From NCBI GenBank assembly GCA_007644065.1, contig VJWN01000002.1:1513831-1577830 (forward strand): DNA of 64,000 bases, read 5' to 3'. Below the pieces are notes generated by a model that was given only the letters and a program-made list of their open reading frames with translations, ran no database searches and was not told the DNA's origin. This DNA comes from Margaritispora aquatica. Its lineage: Eukaryota > Ascomycota > Leotiomycetes > Helotiales > Discinellaceae. Of this stretch, positions 1-11,442 are shown piece after piece (position 1 is the first letter of the stretch; each line of letters opens with the position of its first letter). The translations under genes and the position numbers were made by a program.

Positions 1-690
1 CGGTGCTATTGGTCGGTGAAGGAAGTCGATGTGCTTGTGCCATGGTAGATGGGAGATGGGGGAGAAACATCAAGCATCATTTGGACATTTGGAGGAGCAT
101 TTAGCATTCACTCTCTCGCTACACATGAGGCTGTGCGGGCGGCGGCTTTGTTTGATGCTGGGAAGACAAGGTATACATCTGCCAGCGTGCCGTGGTGGGT
201 TTTTTTCTTTTCTCCGAAGGGAATTGAGGGAGATACAGTACTGTACTGTAGTAGCAAGGCAAGCTTGGATTGAAGGGCAATATTTACAAGTATCCCTTGC
301 TTGGTTAGAACAAGAACTCCACATACCCAGCTTATGGAACAAGCTAAGGACTTAACTTGGATCACCTCGTCATAGGGCGAGAGCGAGAGCCCATGAGCTC
401 GGTCAGACAAAGTGTCGGTGTCAACCTAATTGAGTGGAGTTGAAATTGGCGAGATCAAAGCTTGAGAGTACAGTACTTGGAACAGACAACAAGTGATTCG
501 AATGATCCTAATGATTTCACTAAGCGAAGTCAGAATACTTGACCTCCAATCCAAGCTTCAGCATTCGGTGAGCGTAGTAGGAAGTAGGAAAGGCAAGGGA
601 TGATTTCAATCAAGAGACGCCATCAGCATCCATGTGAGATGTGAGATGTGAGGCCAGGAAGAGAAGAATCACCATATAGTTTCAGTCGTT

Positions 691-731
691 AGTAGCAGTC
701 GCAGTCGCAGTAGCAGTAGCAGTAGCAGTAC
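691..731. repeat. AGTAGC/GCAGTC microsatellite
   Basis: A simple-sequence run built from AGTAGC and GCAGTC units lies in the upstream gene-free region. It does not overlap a gene call. Confidence 0.8.
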
Positions 732-1334
732 TAGCGAGTGACTCCACTGCGCCAATCCATCCCTCATCCTCCCTCCCCTCTAACGTGTGGCTGTGTGCGC
801 TGGGCTGAATCTCTCCAGATCTGCCTTGTCCAGTGGGTTCACTTTAGCGGCTCCTTCCTGTGAACCCTGTGAACCCTGTGCTCCATCTCTGCCCTGCGAC
901 CATCGAAACCCTTTTCCAGGTTCTGCGCTGGAAAGTCTGAGGTGAATGAACATGATGCGACTTATTTGACTTTTTTCTTCTTTTTTCTTCAATACTGTAT
1001 CAGCCAGACAATGAGCCTAACCTTTCAACCTCTTCTTCCATTCAGGGAATGAAGTTTCCATTTTTCTTCTCACCGCTGTGGATCTCCTGTTCGCACGAAT
1101 TGTCATCCAGTCATTTTCCTGTCATTTTCCTGTTACTCAAGCCAGGCGTTTTGCGTGAGGTTCCTCCAGGGTGAAAGCAAGCAAACACTACTTACTACCT
1201 TTCTGCAAAGACCACGAAACGCACAGCTTACTGCGTGCGTGATTGCGTTTCCTGCGTTACTCTCCACTTTCACCTTCCACCCGCCGCCGCGCTTCCATTT
1301 CCCCTCCCTTTCTGATTCCCCTTCCCCTCCCTCT

Positions 1335-1383
1335 TCCCAACCCAACCCAACCCAAACCAAACCACACCAAGCCAAACCAAACC
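1335..1383. repeat. CCCAA/CCAAA tandem repeat in leader
   Basis: Near-tandem CCCAA units pass into CCAAA units, within the pyrimidine-poor strand of the probable leader of the zinc-finger gene. Confidence 0.7.
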
Positions 1384-1983
1384 TGGAAATAAAAGACCCA
1401 AAACACCAACACAGGCTTATCGCTAGCGTACTCGCCTACTGTACTCGCCTACCAGACCTTACCTTACCCTCAAGACCAACCCTAACAAATGCGATAGCTC
1501 CGTCTCAAGACAGCAGCAGCTCTCCCATTTCCATTTCCATCTCCGCCTCCACCTCCACCTTCACCACATTATTTCGCACCATCATCTCATCTCTCAATCC
1601 CACTCGACACGGAATTGACCACAGAACCTATCGCGGACGAGAACCATTGCGCTCTCCGATATCCGTGTACCTACAACCGGTGGAACTTTGTTTTGCAACT
1701 GTTTTATCGCTTCGGTCGTTCAGTACATTAAATCTACACACTTGTACTTGCGCTTGCACTTGCGCCTTGCTTGCATTTCCACCAACGGACAATATCTCAA
1801 CTCAAACCCACTCTCCGTCACTGCCCATAAGGCTATCATGATCCATACCTAGTCCGTTGTCCGTTGCCTATTGTCGCAGCAGCACCCCCCTCCCCCCCCA
1901 AAAGCTTGAGCGAGGCCAACTCATACTTCTTAAGGACGACCCCATACCCATTCTCTACATAGCCTCCTGCACCTACCACCTCG

Positions 1984-4900
1984 ATGTCTTCTACGTACAA
2001 CCCCTCCGCTACCTTTGTCGACATCCAAAGCTTGGAGGATAGTGATCTGGGACAGTTTGATCATCTACCAAGCACACCTTACGATCATCACAATCATCTG
2101 TCGCCATATAATTCCCACAACCTCAGCAGCTCTGCGAGCCCTTCATATACTCCTGGCGACAGCGGCTACAGCAACTACCAACCAAGCGAAGGCGATATTG
2201 AGGATCCCTTCTTTGGAGTCAACTTCGACGACGGCGTCCAGCGAGTGGACTCTTTACCACTTGCGCTTGCTGGTACAGCTACATATCAAGCACTCCTCAA
2301 CCGTCGACCAACAGATCCTGCTGTAAGAAAAGCCTTTGCCAACCCCACGTATCCTCTCAGTCCTCCGCTGCAAAGTAGCAATCCGAATACCCCACCAACA
2401 AAGAGGACAAGCATACAAGTAAAGGGGCAGACTACGATATCGCAACACGAGCTCACGACAGAGCTACACAATTCACGATTTCAGTCCGTCAATTTATTCA
2501 CATCTTCACATCTCGCGACTGCACATGCAACACCGGACCAGAGCGGGAATAGCCACATAAACTTGTACCAGACGGCCGCACAACTGACTCCAGAGCAGAG
2601 CGGAAGCAGCCATACAAGCGCCGAGGAGATCTCCCCAAGCATCATGACAAACCCCAAAAATAGCCCCCCAATTATGGTTTCGGAGTGGGGTAACAACGAA
2701 CCTTCCCATATTTTTGATACCGAGCATGTCAACACCGGTGACAATTATCTAGATGAGAAATTACCGGTTCAAGACTCCATTGTTCGGAATGAAGATGGCG
2801 GGTGGTCATCCAACCAAAGGACGGGTCATGCTGGTATTGATCCTGATAGTCGTCATGGTGCTTTAGAGGCCGAAATTCCCAACTTGAAAGAGCAGGAAGA
2901 AAAAAGACGATTAGATCACAAGAACAGTGCCGTCGAAGAATGGAGATCGCAAGCTGGAGGGAGCGATGCTGGGGATGAACACCCCAGTCAATCATACTTT
3001 CCTATGAGCAATGAATATGATTTCCAACAGCCCAGGGCACGATCCCATATGGGTGCCGGAGAAGACACTCCCAACATACACCCTCTTGATGGCGATGATG
3101 GAATGAGCCTCCATGAGAATCGTCTCATTGAAGGTCAAACCTACTTCAACTTTAACAATTCGGGCTTCGATGAGGCAGATAAGAACATAGCACAGCAGTC
3201 ACGACACTGGACTGATGGGCCCTCGTATCCATTGGCCACAAACACTAATTTCCAGGCTCCTACGGCCAACGAGGCTATAATGCGATTTTATCGAAATTCG
3301 GATGCATTCTCCATAGCTTCACGCTCGGCAACCTGGGGAACGCGACGTCGAAGTGAGCCCAGTCTCGCCGACTATGAAGGTGTCGCGGATGGCAGCTTTT
3401 TGAAAAAGCTATCCCTTAGCAGGCCCTCAGGCCGGTCTCGGAAAGATAGCTTTTTTGACCAGAGTCTTGATCGTTTGGCCAACATGGTGCCTAACATCGC
3501 ACGGAAGAGGAGTGACGCCAAAATGAAGCGAGCGCGAAGTAACGCAAATATTCCAGAAGAAGCTCAGGCACCTCCGAATCCACGTCAAAATAGTCAGGGA
3601 AGCCTTGCGCCTCCATCACGAACTCTGAGCTATGGTAAGAAGCAACAGACACCAAGCATCACCACTGGCTTTGCGGCGATGGTGAGCCCTCTTGCTGCTG
3701 TTGGAGCAACACCGACGCATGCTCGCAGTGGTTCAATCAGCGCCACTGTGACTTCTCCAAGAAGTCCCGCTCATCTTGGATTCGCTAATCGCATCATGAA
3801 CCGGGCAAGGAGCAAGAGTGATTTGACTCAAAATAATGATAAAGGACAACCTAGTATTGCTAGTTTGTGGAGGGTCAATGGTGGTCCGCCAGTTGCGACA
3901 TTGGCAACACCTCAAGATCAGCCTAATATTATCCCGAATGTCGAGGTCAAGAAACCCGATATGCGACAAATGGATATGGAGGAGGATGAGGAGGAGGATG
4001 ATGACGAGCAGGGCGAGGAAGGTGATATGAAAGTTGACGATGAGGTGGATCCAATCATCCCCAATTACGATGGATTCAAGGCTCATGTTCGACGACTAAA
4101 TCCTGAGATGGACCCTAAATATAACTGGCTAGTGAGCAGAATTGGCCATCAACAGGAAATCCGATACAAAACCTTGCTCGATCTCCGGGTCAAGCATTCT
4201 CAAGCGATTGCTGCAGGTAGCTGTTCTGCCGGACCTCGTTGCTTATCTCTTGGAGGTTCCGTCGCATTGACAGATACCAAAGGCGTCCCTCGTGACTCAG
4301 GCCGCAAAACTCCGGGACTGCAGCTTGTAACGGATTTCTCTGACGATGACTCGAACCCTGGCGAGGGTGCCCTTACTGATGAGTCCTTCCCTCCAGGCGT
4401 CCCAAAACCGCCTACAAAAAATCTACCTGCCGAATTTGAGTGTCAGTTGTGCTTCAAAGCCAAGAGGTTCCAGAAGCCATCCGATTGGACAAAGCACGTA
4501 CATGAGGACGTGCAGCCATTCACCTGCACTTATGAGAAGTGCAAGGAATCCAAGTCTTTCAAGAGGAAGGCCGACTGGGTGAGACACGAGAATGAGCGCC
4601 ACCGTCATCTAGAGTGGTGGATCTGTGATGTAGAAGATTGCAGACATCCATGCTATCGCAAGGACAACTTCTTGCAGCATCTTGTTCGCGAACACAAATT
4701 GCCAGAGCCAAAGCAGAAGACCAAAGCAGCCATCAAGAAAGCGCGCCACACAGAGCCAGCCTGGATCCGATTGGAGAATTGTCACAACACTACCCAGAAC
4801 CGACCTGAGGACGAACCTTGCAAGTTTTGCGGCAAGACTTTCCTGACATGGAAGAAGCTTACTGTCCATCTGTCCAAGCATATGGAGCTCATCAGTTTGC

Positions 4901-5604
4901 CTATCCTTCGTCTTGTGGAGGTCAAAAATGTTGACGCAAATACCATCATTAGCCCCATTGAGCAGATACTCACTCCAATTTCTCCTTTGACTCGAGCAAA
5001 AAATGAGTCTGATAGCCCATTCAACATAGACAGTATCTCGCCTCATATGCCAATGATGAATCAGTTTCCTTCAAATGGCTTCAATGGACAACAATACTTC
5101 CAGAACCACGGCCCCACTGGACCATATGGAATGTCAACACAAATGCCACAAGAAGTCCAATTCGGGCAGCCCATGTACCCAAATTCATACGATGTGCAGC
5201 CGATGGATCAGCAACGTACCTTTGGTTCGCTGGACTCTGGCAACATGAACCACATGGGCCAGTCTAGAGGCTTTGAGCATATGGGTAATACTTATCCCCA
5301 ACCTAAGATGGAACAGCAATCTCGTGGCTTTGGCTCGTTGGATTCTGGATCCGTCTACCCTTCTCATGGATTGCCCATTACAGACTTCCACGCACAGCAA
5401 ACGTCGGGTTTCTCGGTACCTCAGATGTACCCAGCTGCACCTGCCGTGTCAACCTTCCAGGGCATTAGTGATACTGGATTTGGGTTTGATCCAATGGCTA
5501 TCAATGGTGGACAGCAGTTCCAAAACACCCCAATGAGTCGCTCCCAAGGCAGCGCCTCATCCTATGGAAACTCGCCACCGCATGCTACTTATTACGGGCG
5601 TTGA
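1984..5604 (+). CDS. C2H2 zinc-finger protein, 1206 aa, intronless
   Basis: Single-exon gene starting at ATG 1984 and ending TGA 5602-5604. The first 800 residues are low-complexity and rich in Ser, Asn, Gln and Pro, with an acidic stretch (EEDEEEDDDEQGEEGD) near residue 665. A compact zinc-finger block begins near residue 820: CQLC...H, then CTYEKC...HENERH, then CDVEDC..HLVREH, and after a basic linker CKFCGKTF...HLSKH. The remaining 240 residues are rich in Gln, Met, Gly and Pro, with repeats of the form RTFGSLDSGNMNHMG / RGFGSLDSGSVYPSHG. The architecture fits a family of large ascomycete C2H2 proteins that are probably nuclear and DNA-binding. I cannot name an ortholog or a target. The very long leader suggests translational or complex transcriptional control. 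Confidence 0.93.
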   Translation: MSSTYNPSATFVDIQSLEDSDLGQFDHLPSTPYDHHNHLSPYNSHNLSSSASPSYTPGDSGYSNYQPSEGDIEDPFFGVNFDDGVQRVDSLPLALAGTATYQALLNRRPTDPAVRKAFANPTYPLSPPLQSSNPNTPPTKRTSIQVKGQTTISQHELTTELHNSRFQSVNLFTSSHLATAHATPDQSGNSHINLYQTAAQLTPEQSGSSHTSAEEISPSIMTNPKNSPPIMVSEWGNNEPSHIFDTEHVNTGDNYLDEKLPVQDSIVRNEDGGWSSNQRTGHAGIDPDSRHGALEAEIPNLKEQEEKRRLDHKNSAVEEWRSQAGGSDAGDEHPSQSYFPMSNEYDFQQPRARSHMGAGEDTPNIHPLDGDDGMSLHENRLIEGQTYFNFNNSGFDEADKNIAQQSRHWTDGPSYPLATNTNFQAPTANEAIMRFYRNSDAFSIASRSATWGTRRRSEPSLADYEGVADGSFLKKLSLSRPSGRSRKDSFFDQSLDRLANMVPNIARKRSDAKMKRARSNANIPEEAQAPPNPRQNSQGSLAPPSRTLSYGKKQQTPSITTGFAAMVSPLAAVGATPTHARSGSISATVTSPRSPAHLGFANRIMNRARSKSDLTQNNDKGQPSIASLWRVNGGPPVATLATPQDQPNIIPNVEVKKPDMRQMDMEEDEEEDDDEQGEEGDMKVDDEVDPIIPNYDGFKAHVRRLNPEMDPKYNWLVSRIGHQQEIRYKTLLDLRVKHSQAIAAGSCSAGPRCLSLGGSVALTDTKGVPRDSGRKTPGLQLVTDFSDDDSNPGEGALTDESFPPGVPKPPTKNLPAEFECQLCFKAKRFQKPSDWTKHVHEDVQPFTCTYEKCKESKSFKRKADWVRHENERHRHLEWWICDVEDCRHPCYRKDNFLQHLVREHKLPEPKQKTKAAIKKARHTEPAWIRLENCHNTTQNRPEDEPCKFCGKTFLTWKKLTVHLSKHMELISLPILRLVEVKNVDANTIISPIEQILTPISPLTRAKNESDSPFNIDSISPHMPMMNQFPSNGFNGQQYFQNHGPTGPYGMSTQMPQEVQFGQPMYPNSYDVQPMDQQRTFGSLDSGNMNHMGQSRGFEHMGNTYPQPKMEQQSRGFGSLDSGSVYPSHGLPITDFHAQQTSGFSVPQMYPAAPAVSTFQGISDTGFGFDPMAINGGQQFQNTPMSRSQGSASSYGNSPPHATYYGR

Positions 5605-6280
5605 TAATTTTATGTTACTGAATTGTGATGCGGAGGCGTTAGGTGTGAAAAGTTATAAGCTTCTTAAAGGTGTTGGATGGAGCGGATTTCTTTTGCTATT
5701 TTCCTTTTCTTGTTGGTTATATACCATTGATGTTTGCTTTCTCTTCATATATAGCGTGGGGTTCAGGATGTTATGGATATATGATAGCTTTGAATCAAGA
5801 TAGAATTACGCTACTCACTTTTCGTGTGTCTTGTCGTGATGATAGCCGTGATCAAGCGGGTAAAGAGCAGCAGCTCGAAAGCGCTTTTCTGAGATCACAG
5901 AATCTTGCATAGAGTGTTCTATATAACATTTTACATATGAGCTTCACTTAAGAAAGTATTTCACCAGAAGAATGATACACTTCTACTCCCCTAACAAACA
6001 ACCAAAGTTGTCTTGAAGATAGCATGTCAGGTGATCGCTAGGCTTATGAAAGGAGCTCGGATAACGTTTCCGAGACACAACACCTTCGTATCAACCAGCG
6101 TTCTTTTCTTTTTCTATTTACCCATCACTTTGATATCTTTGCGTAGTTTTAACTTAAGCGATTAGAACTGCTAACTGCTTGCTGCTTTTCAGAATCGTCA
6201 AGATGAGCCCTATATCCTAACGTTGCTGTTTTCAAGCCGGACTCTGTATACTTCGAGTATTTCTAGCTGGGGTGCCTTCA
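5605..6280. other. Intergenic region
   Basis: Contains the 3' UTR of the zinc-finger gene and the upstream region of the alpha/beta hydrolase gene. No further gene seen. Confidence 0.6.
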
Positions 6281-7505
6281 ATGCTCAAGATGTCTTCTTT
6301 TCTTTCGAGGAGACTTGGCCTTATGGCTGGATCTTCCGTTGTAGCTGCGCTTGTCTATCTTGTTATCAAAGAAGTCACGAGGAAACAGCCTCGACTCATA
6401 GCCAGTCCTCGAGAAACAATAGAGAAACTATCCAAGGAAGAGCAAGATGCGCTCCCTTACCCACCAACCGCCTTTCCTGGCGCCAGAGACGTCGCTAGTC
6501 CGGTATGTCAAACCTCGCATCTAGTTCCTCCTCGGCACCGCTACTAACAACACACACACGCAGTACGGCTCCACGCGCGTCTACGAGTTCGGGCCCCACG
6601 CAGGCCGTAAGGTGCTCCTCCTTCACGGCATCTCGACGCCTAGCATCGCGCTCACGGCTCTCGCACACGCTCTCGTCGCCCGTGACTGTCGTGTCATGTT
6701 GTTTGATCTCTGGGGCCGCGGCTATAGCGATAGTCCGGACCTGCCGCATGATGCAGGGCTGTATACGGCGCAGATCAGGCTCGTGATCGCGAGCTCGCAC
6801 TTGGAGTGGGCGAGGGATGGGTTCGATGTCGTGGGGTACTCGTTTGGAGGGGGGTTGGCGGTGGAGTTTGTTGCTGAGTTGGGGGAGAGTGAAGGGGAAA
6901 GCGAGGCGGGGATGGGGATGGTGAGGAGTCTGGCGCTGCTTGCGCCGGGGGGACTGATTCGGGAGGTGCATTTTGGGTGGGAGAGTCGCGTGATGTTCTC
7001 CGGGTGGGTGCCTTGGCGGGTGCTGCATTGGTTCGTGAGGAGGAGACTGGGGGGTGGGGAGACGAGGGAGAAGGTCGAGGTGTCGGGTGACAAGGAGCGG
7101 AAGACGACGGGGGAGGAGATCCGAGGGAATCGGGACCCGGTGTTTGAGGGGACTGTGATTGATCGGACACGAAGCGGCGTGACGATTGGTGATGTGGTTG
7201 GGTGGCAGGTGGGATGTCATGCCGGGTTTGTGAGGAGCTTTGTCTCGTCGATGCGGTTTGGTCCGACGTGTGGGAGGCGCGAGAGTTGGCGGAGACTGAG
7301 GGAGGGGCGCGAGAAGGTCCTGGTTGTTGTTGCGGAGGGCGATAGCGTTATTGATGGGAGGGAGTTGAGAGAGGATGTTATGGAGGCGTTTGGCGAGGAG
7401 GGCCTGGTGTGGAGGGTTGTGGATGGTGGTCATGAGTTTGCTGTTGGTCAGGGGGAGGAGGTGGGTCGGATTATTGGGGAGTTTTGGGGCTTGGAAGAGG
7501 TATAG
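6281..7505 (+). CDS. Alpha/beta hydrolase with N-terminal membrane anchor, 387 aa
   Basis: Two exons, 6281-6502 and 6564-7505. The intron has a GTATGT donor, a CTACTAAC branch point and a CAG acceptor, and keeps phase 0. An in-frame ATG nine bases downstream is an alternative start. Residues 14-32 or so form a hydrophobic segment (AGSSVVAALVYLVI), probably an anchor. The fold motifs follow: oxyanion strand LLLHGIS, nucleophile elbow GYSFGG with Ser near residue 167, acid AEGDSVID with Asp near 334, and DGGHEF with His near 364. The triad is complete, so it should be an active hydrolase or lipase-like enzyme; the substrate is unknown. Exon 2 is strikingly rich in G, with many GGG and GTG codons, unlike the neighbours, and produces a long accidental antisense open frame. 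Confidence 0.88.
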
Positions 7506-8282
7506 CTGTTTAAGAGCTGATGTTAGACATTTAGACGACAGAATATACTTGGTAGCTTGAGAATATCTCATCATTAGAGAGAATGTTTGGCTATATAGTT
7601 AATTCTTCAATTGACATCTGACCTCGCTTAGACTGACGTGAATAGACAAGGCCGCTTTGAAAAATCCACAAAGAAGCCAATCCACTGCAAACATGTGACT
7701 AAGAGACACACTACATTCTCTTCCAAGCTGTAGATATTTGGCCAATACACATAGGTTCATGGAAGTGCCTCCGAAAATTGCTAGATATGTGTCCCAGCAC
7801 GATAATCAAGTGGGTCAGGGAGAAATAGGATAGAAACCGCGCGCTTTAATTTACTTAGTAAATAGATATCATTAGAATTAAGACCCGATTCTAGAATTAA
7901 AAGTATATCACGATCGCAGTATCTAAAACCACAGTTTTCTTCTTCTTTTTCCAAAATTTCAATGTTGTAGTTACACTCACGAGGAATACCTACAGTACCA
8001 AACAGCATCCTTAGCACTCTCATCTGATTGGCCAAAGCTCACCTCGTCACTAGGTACACTAGCCTCCCAAACCATTCATTATCCAGCAACCTGGATCAAA
8101 AGCCGACCGACCAGCCAGGGCAAGCAATTCCAGGACGACGACGACAACGACGACTGACAATCGATTGAGCCTCTTCATCAACCCACCACTTCGGCCCTCT
8201 CTCTCTCTCTCTCTGTACCAATTCACCCTCCTCCCTTATCGACCTCGACCTCTACCTTCACGCAACACGCCAATCTGCCATC
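7506..8282. other. Intergenic region
   Basis: AT-rich spacer followed by the leader of the V-ATPase subunit f gene, which carries a CT microsatellite at about 8198-8213. No gene seen. Confidence 0.6.
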
Positions 8283-8805
8283 ATGAAGCCAGTCGTGTCA
8301 GTAATGCAGGCGTGGATGTGTATGTTTGCCTGCTCTTCCTATCTTCCTATCCTATCTTGCTACCGATCTATCTCTCACCCTCCCATCCTACCCATCTACC
8401 TACCTACCTATCTACCCAAGAGCTAGAATTAGATGTAGCATTGGATCTAGCTTAGAATCTTTAACTAACAATCCCCAACAGGCGTCGTAGTATCATGCTT
8501 CGCCATCGTCATCCTCTCAGTGATCGGCATCCTCTTCCAAACCAACCACCACTCGATGATGGGCTCGATCGAGGACCCTCCAAACGGACCTGCCGTGGCC
8601 GTGACCGTCTTCTCCGCCGTCATCGTATACGCCGTACGTATCCATACTGCCTCCTCCTCCTAGCCCACCAGTCGTCCCCTTCCCCCCAGACGAGACGATA
8701 TCTGCTAACACGGTTTTCCTGCTACAGCTTTTCCTCGTCGGCTGCGGTTTCCAGGCATATCTCCACATCCGCGAGAACAGAAAGGGTGCGATAAGAATCT
8801 CATAG
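8283..8805 (+). CDS. V-type ATPase subunit f (ribonuclease kappa-like), 88 aa
   Basis: Three exons: 8283-8319, 8482-8633 and 8728-8805. Donors are GTATGT and GTACGT; both acceptors are preceded by CTAAC branch points (TTAACTAAC, CTGCTAAC). The predicted protein begins MKPVVSVMQAW, has two hydrophobic helices (VVVSCFAIVILSVIGILF and AVTVFSAVIVYALFLVG) and a loop QTNHHSMMGSIEDPPNGPAV. This matches, position for position through the first helix, the small yeast V0-sector protein encoded by YPR170W-B (subunit f), the fungal relative of animal RNase kappa. It would sit in the V0 membrane sector of the vacuolar proton pump. The first intron contains CTAC/CTAT tandem repeats. Confidence 0.9.
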
Positions 8806-9410
8806 ACGGGCGAACAGATGGGGTGCCTGAGAATGAGACGTACATAAGAAGCTGGTGTGGTGAATGGGATGGGAAGAGAAATGTTGGAGTGGGATCGAAT
8901 GGATTGGAATGGAATGGACATAGATGTAGAGATATGGTATTGTGGATTGGGAGGCGTTTTGGGTGTTCGATGCTACGATATGTGCGATTGTCTGGTTGGG
9001 AAGCATGGCAGTGGTTGGGGAAGAGACGAAGGGAATGGGAAAGTTGAAGTTCGCACTGCGAATCTGTGTTGCAATAGCGGATTGCACAAATTCAAGCCCG
9101 TTGGTCATACTACGAAAGTGGCTCACTCATGAAGATTATGAGCATGGAAACCAGCGGTTTGAGAGATGATGTTCATGTTGGAGCGCTCAACTGCCAGCAT
9201 GAGAAACACTTAATCCAATGTCTATTCTAGTCGCCAAGTGGCATTTATGTTCTTTGTCATTATCGTATACTTCATATACTCCATGCCTCATCAAGCACAC
9301 GTTATTTACAGGTCTTATCCAAGTCTACCACATAGAACATAATCATCATCGTCGTCGTCTTAATCATCATTCATCCCAAGAAAGCAAATAATACACCCAA
9401 ACACCAATTC
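8806..9410. other. Intergenic region between convergent genes
   Basis: 3' UTRs of the V-ATPase subunit f gene and of the convergent cofactor sulfurase-like gene. No gene seen. Confidence 0.6.
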
Positions 9411-11442
9411 CTACGATCGGCTAGCCCTCGTTCTCCAAAACCTATATGACCTCCTTGTTTTCAAGGTTGTCTTTGGAGGAGGAGGGGGAGGACATTGAAG
9501 GGTCTTCTCACTCCAAACATCTTCCTTGAATTCCTCGGGTGTGCTCGCGAGTCCTTGCATCATAGGGTTGACAAGCCCTTGATATGAAGAGCGATACTCG
9601 TGATTTATCAGTCGTCTCTCATACTCGCCTGCCATCATCTCTTTTGTATCGAAGGTACTGAAGCGTTGAACAGCGGATGATGGTCGAATGGGACTTTTCA
9701 AGGACGATCTGTTTGAGATGTATCCGCTATCGATGAGTTGAAGATGGAGGATATCGGTATTGACAGACAAGGCCTCTGTATCTACTGATAGCCTTGAAGG
9801 CATTGGCTCTACGTATTCCTTTGTCAGGAAGGCGAGGAACGTGTCAACGTCTGCCATTGTTGACGTCGCGCCCAAGCTCGCCCTCACAACGCCCGTGGGC
9901 TTCCCGTTCAGAATCTCCAGACCTGGCTCGCCGCATCGATGTCCGGCGGACCAGTTGCGCTTCATTTGCCAGGGTTCGAGCTGGAGATAGCTTGCAATAC
10001 CACCAGCATTGCACAATCCGCCCGATCGAAGGTATATGCCCTTCTCATTGGCGAGCTTCTCGACATTTGAGTGCCCGACAAAGTCACCATTGCTGCTCTT
10101 AATATTAAACGCAATTGTGGCGCCGTGTTTTATCGGATTCCCAAAGTTGTTCTCATCGTCTGTGTAGATGGCGCAGATGCTGCTGCCATTGAAATGACGC
10201 AAGTTCCTCATTCCTGTGTGAAGGCGTTGTATTAGGAAAGACGTGTGCTTTGAAATTGTGGACATTGAGCCGTAAAGACTCTCATGATTCTTGATTGCAC
10301 AGCCAAGTGCCATTATATTGTGGAATGGCAGTGTCCCATCTTCAAGACTGTCGTGTATGGTTGCGTCTTTGCGCTGCACTGTTGCTTCGCTGTGTGCAAG
10401 TCAGCATGTGGTCAAGTGACGATTAATGCTAGCCGAACTCAAGCAACGTTCTTTAGATCTAGGGGACTTACTGGAATACAGTCAACGAGTTGACCGTTCC
10501 TCCACCAAAGAACTTCCTCCATAGCAGAATGTGTCCGGATTTTCGCCTCACGATCAATCCTCCTAGATCGGGAAATCCAAAGATCTTGTAAAATGATAAT
10601 GCTGTGAAGTCAGGAGCAGTATCAGGATTACTGAAGTCTAGTTGGCTCGTGGTAGCTAGTGCTGCTGCATCAAGAAGCGAATATGTGTTTTGATGCGACA
10701 CCCTGTTTGACCTTCGAAGCTTCCCAGACCATGACAGTGGTAGCCTTCTTCCTGTCATGTTCGACTGTCCTGGGTATGCGAATAACCCAGGAAGACCTGC
10801 GCCATTTCTTGCTTTGGGATCATTGCTATGCGCCCCATGCAGCCAGTCCTCTACCTCGGCGTCACTGCTGAAACAGTGATGGCTACCTCGACTGAGCTCC
10901 CGCACTCCAGCTAAGCTGGTATGTGAGTCTTTGTGGTATCCGTACCAGAACTTCCCTGAAGCGGTGCTGTCTTCGCCAAGATCACGAAAGCTTTCCGCGA
11001 CGAGCTTGATGGATGCAGTAGCATTGGCGGTAAAGATTAGATCGAAATGCTCGGGGTCTGCACGAAAGAAGGCCAGTGTCTGAGCCCGTACACTATCAAC
11101 TACATCACCTGAGAGTTTGGCCGGTGTAGATGCTGAGCTAGATGAATATTAGCAGCCATCTCCCCGCTAGCAAACATATGTCAAGCGTGTTTTCACATGA
11201 AATTTGCCATTGCAGGTTTGGTAACGGTACGTACTGTGGATTGCCATACAGATTCTCGATCATGTTTTTCGAGAACTTCTCCACCAAAGATTTCGAATAT
11301 ATCGTGGTACCTGCATGGTCAAGGTACACCTTCTCTATCAAAAGATCAGCAAGAGCCAATACCCGAATATTTGGGAACCCTCACCCCGCATCATTGGGTA
11401 CTCCTCATCTCGAAACTGGTCGACCTTTGTGTAATAAGACAT
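9411..11442 (-). CDS. Molybdenum cofactor sulfurase-like NifS-domain protein, 600 aa
   Basis: Four exons on the minus strand: 11442-11385, 11334-11235, 11137-10472 and 10389-9411. All junctions use GT-AG and keep frame. The start MSYYTKVDQFRDEEYPMM followed by VYLDHAGTTIYSKSL is typical of the MOCOS/HxB aminotransferase class V domain. The pyridoxal-phosphate lysine is probably in LSFYKIFGFPDLGG (about residue 236), and a cysteine that could carry the persulfide is in GGLCNAGGI (about residue 401), followed by SAGHRCGEPGL. Full-length MOCOS enzymes add a C-terminal MOSC domain; here the protein ends about 130 residues after the NifS fold in a low-complexity tail with a Pro-8 run. So it is either a NifS-only paralog or a relative with another substrate. 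Confidence 0.88.

Larger units (their letters stand above)
1..1983. other. Gene-free region and probable long leader of the zinc-finger gene
   Basis: I find no convincing gene here. The last 900 bases or so are very rich in C and T, with runs of CCCAA/CCAAA and CTTCCCC, as is common in long 5' leaders of fungal regulatory genes. The open frames in this stretch are low-complexity Ser/Pro/Thr readings and do not look like protein. The part nearest the zinc-finger start is probably its promoter and 5' UTR; the transcription start cannot be seen. Confidence 0.5.

Noticed and set aside
1155..1841. A 228-codon plus-strand open frame before the zinc-finger gene
   Set aside because: It is a low-complexity Pro/Ser/Thr reading of a pyrimidine-rich leader with no ATG in good context and no motif.
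6495..7574. A 359-codon open frame antisense to the alpha/beta hydrolase
   Set aside because: It is the shadow of a G-rich coding exon: its composition (His, Pro, Arg) is that of reversed codons, and the sense strand has a full catalytic triad and a clean intron.
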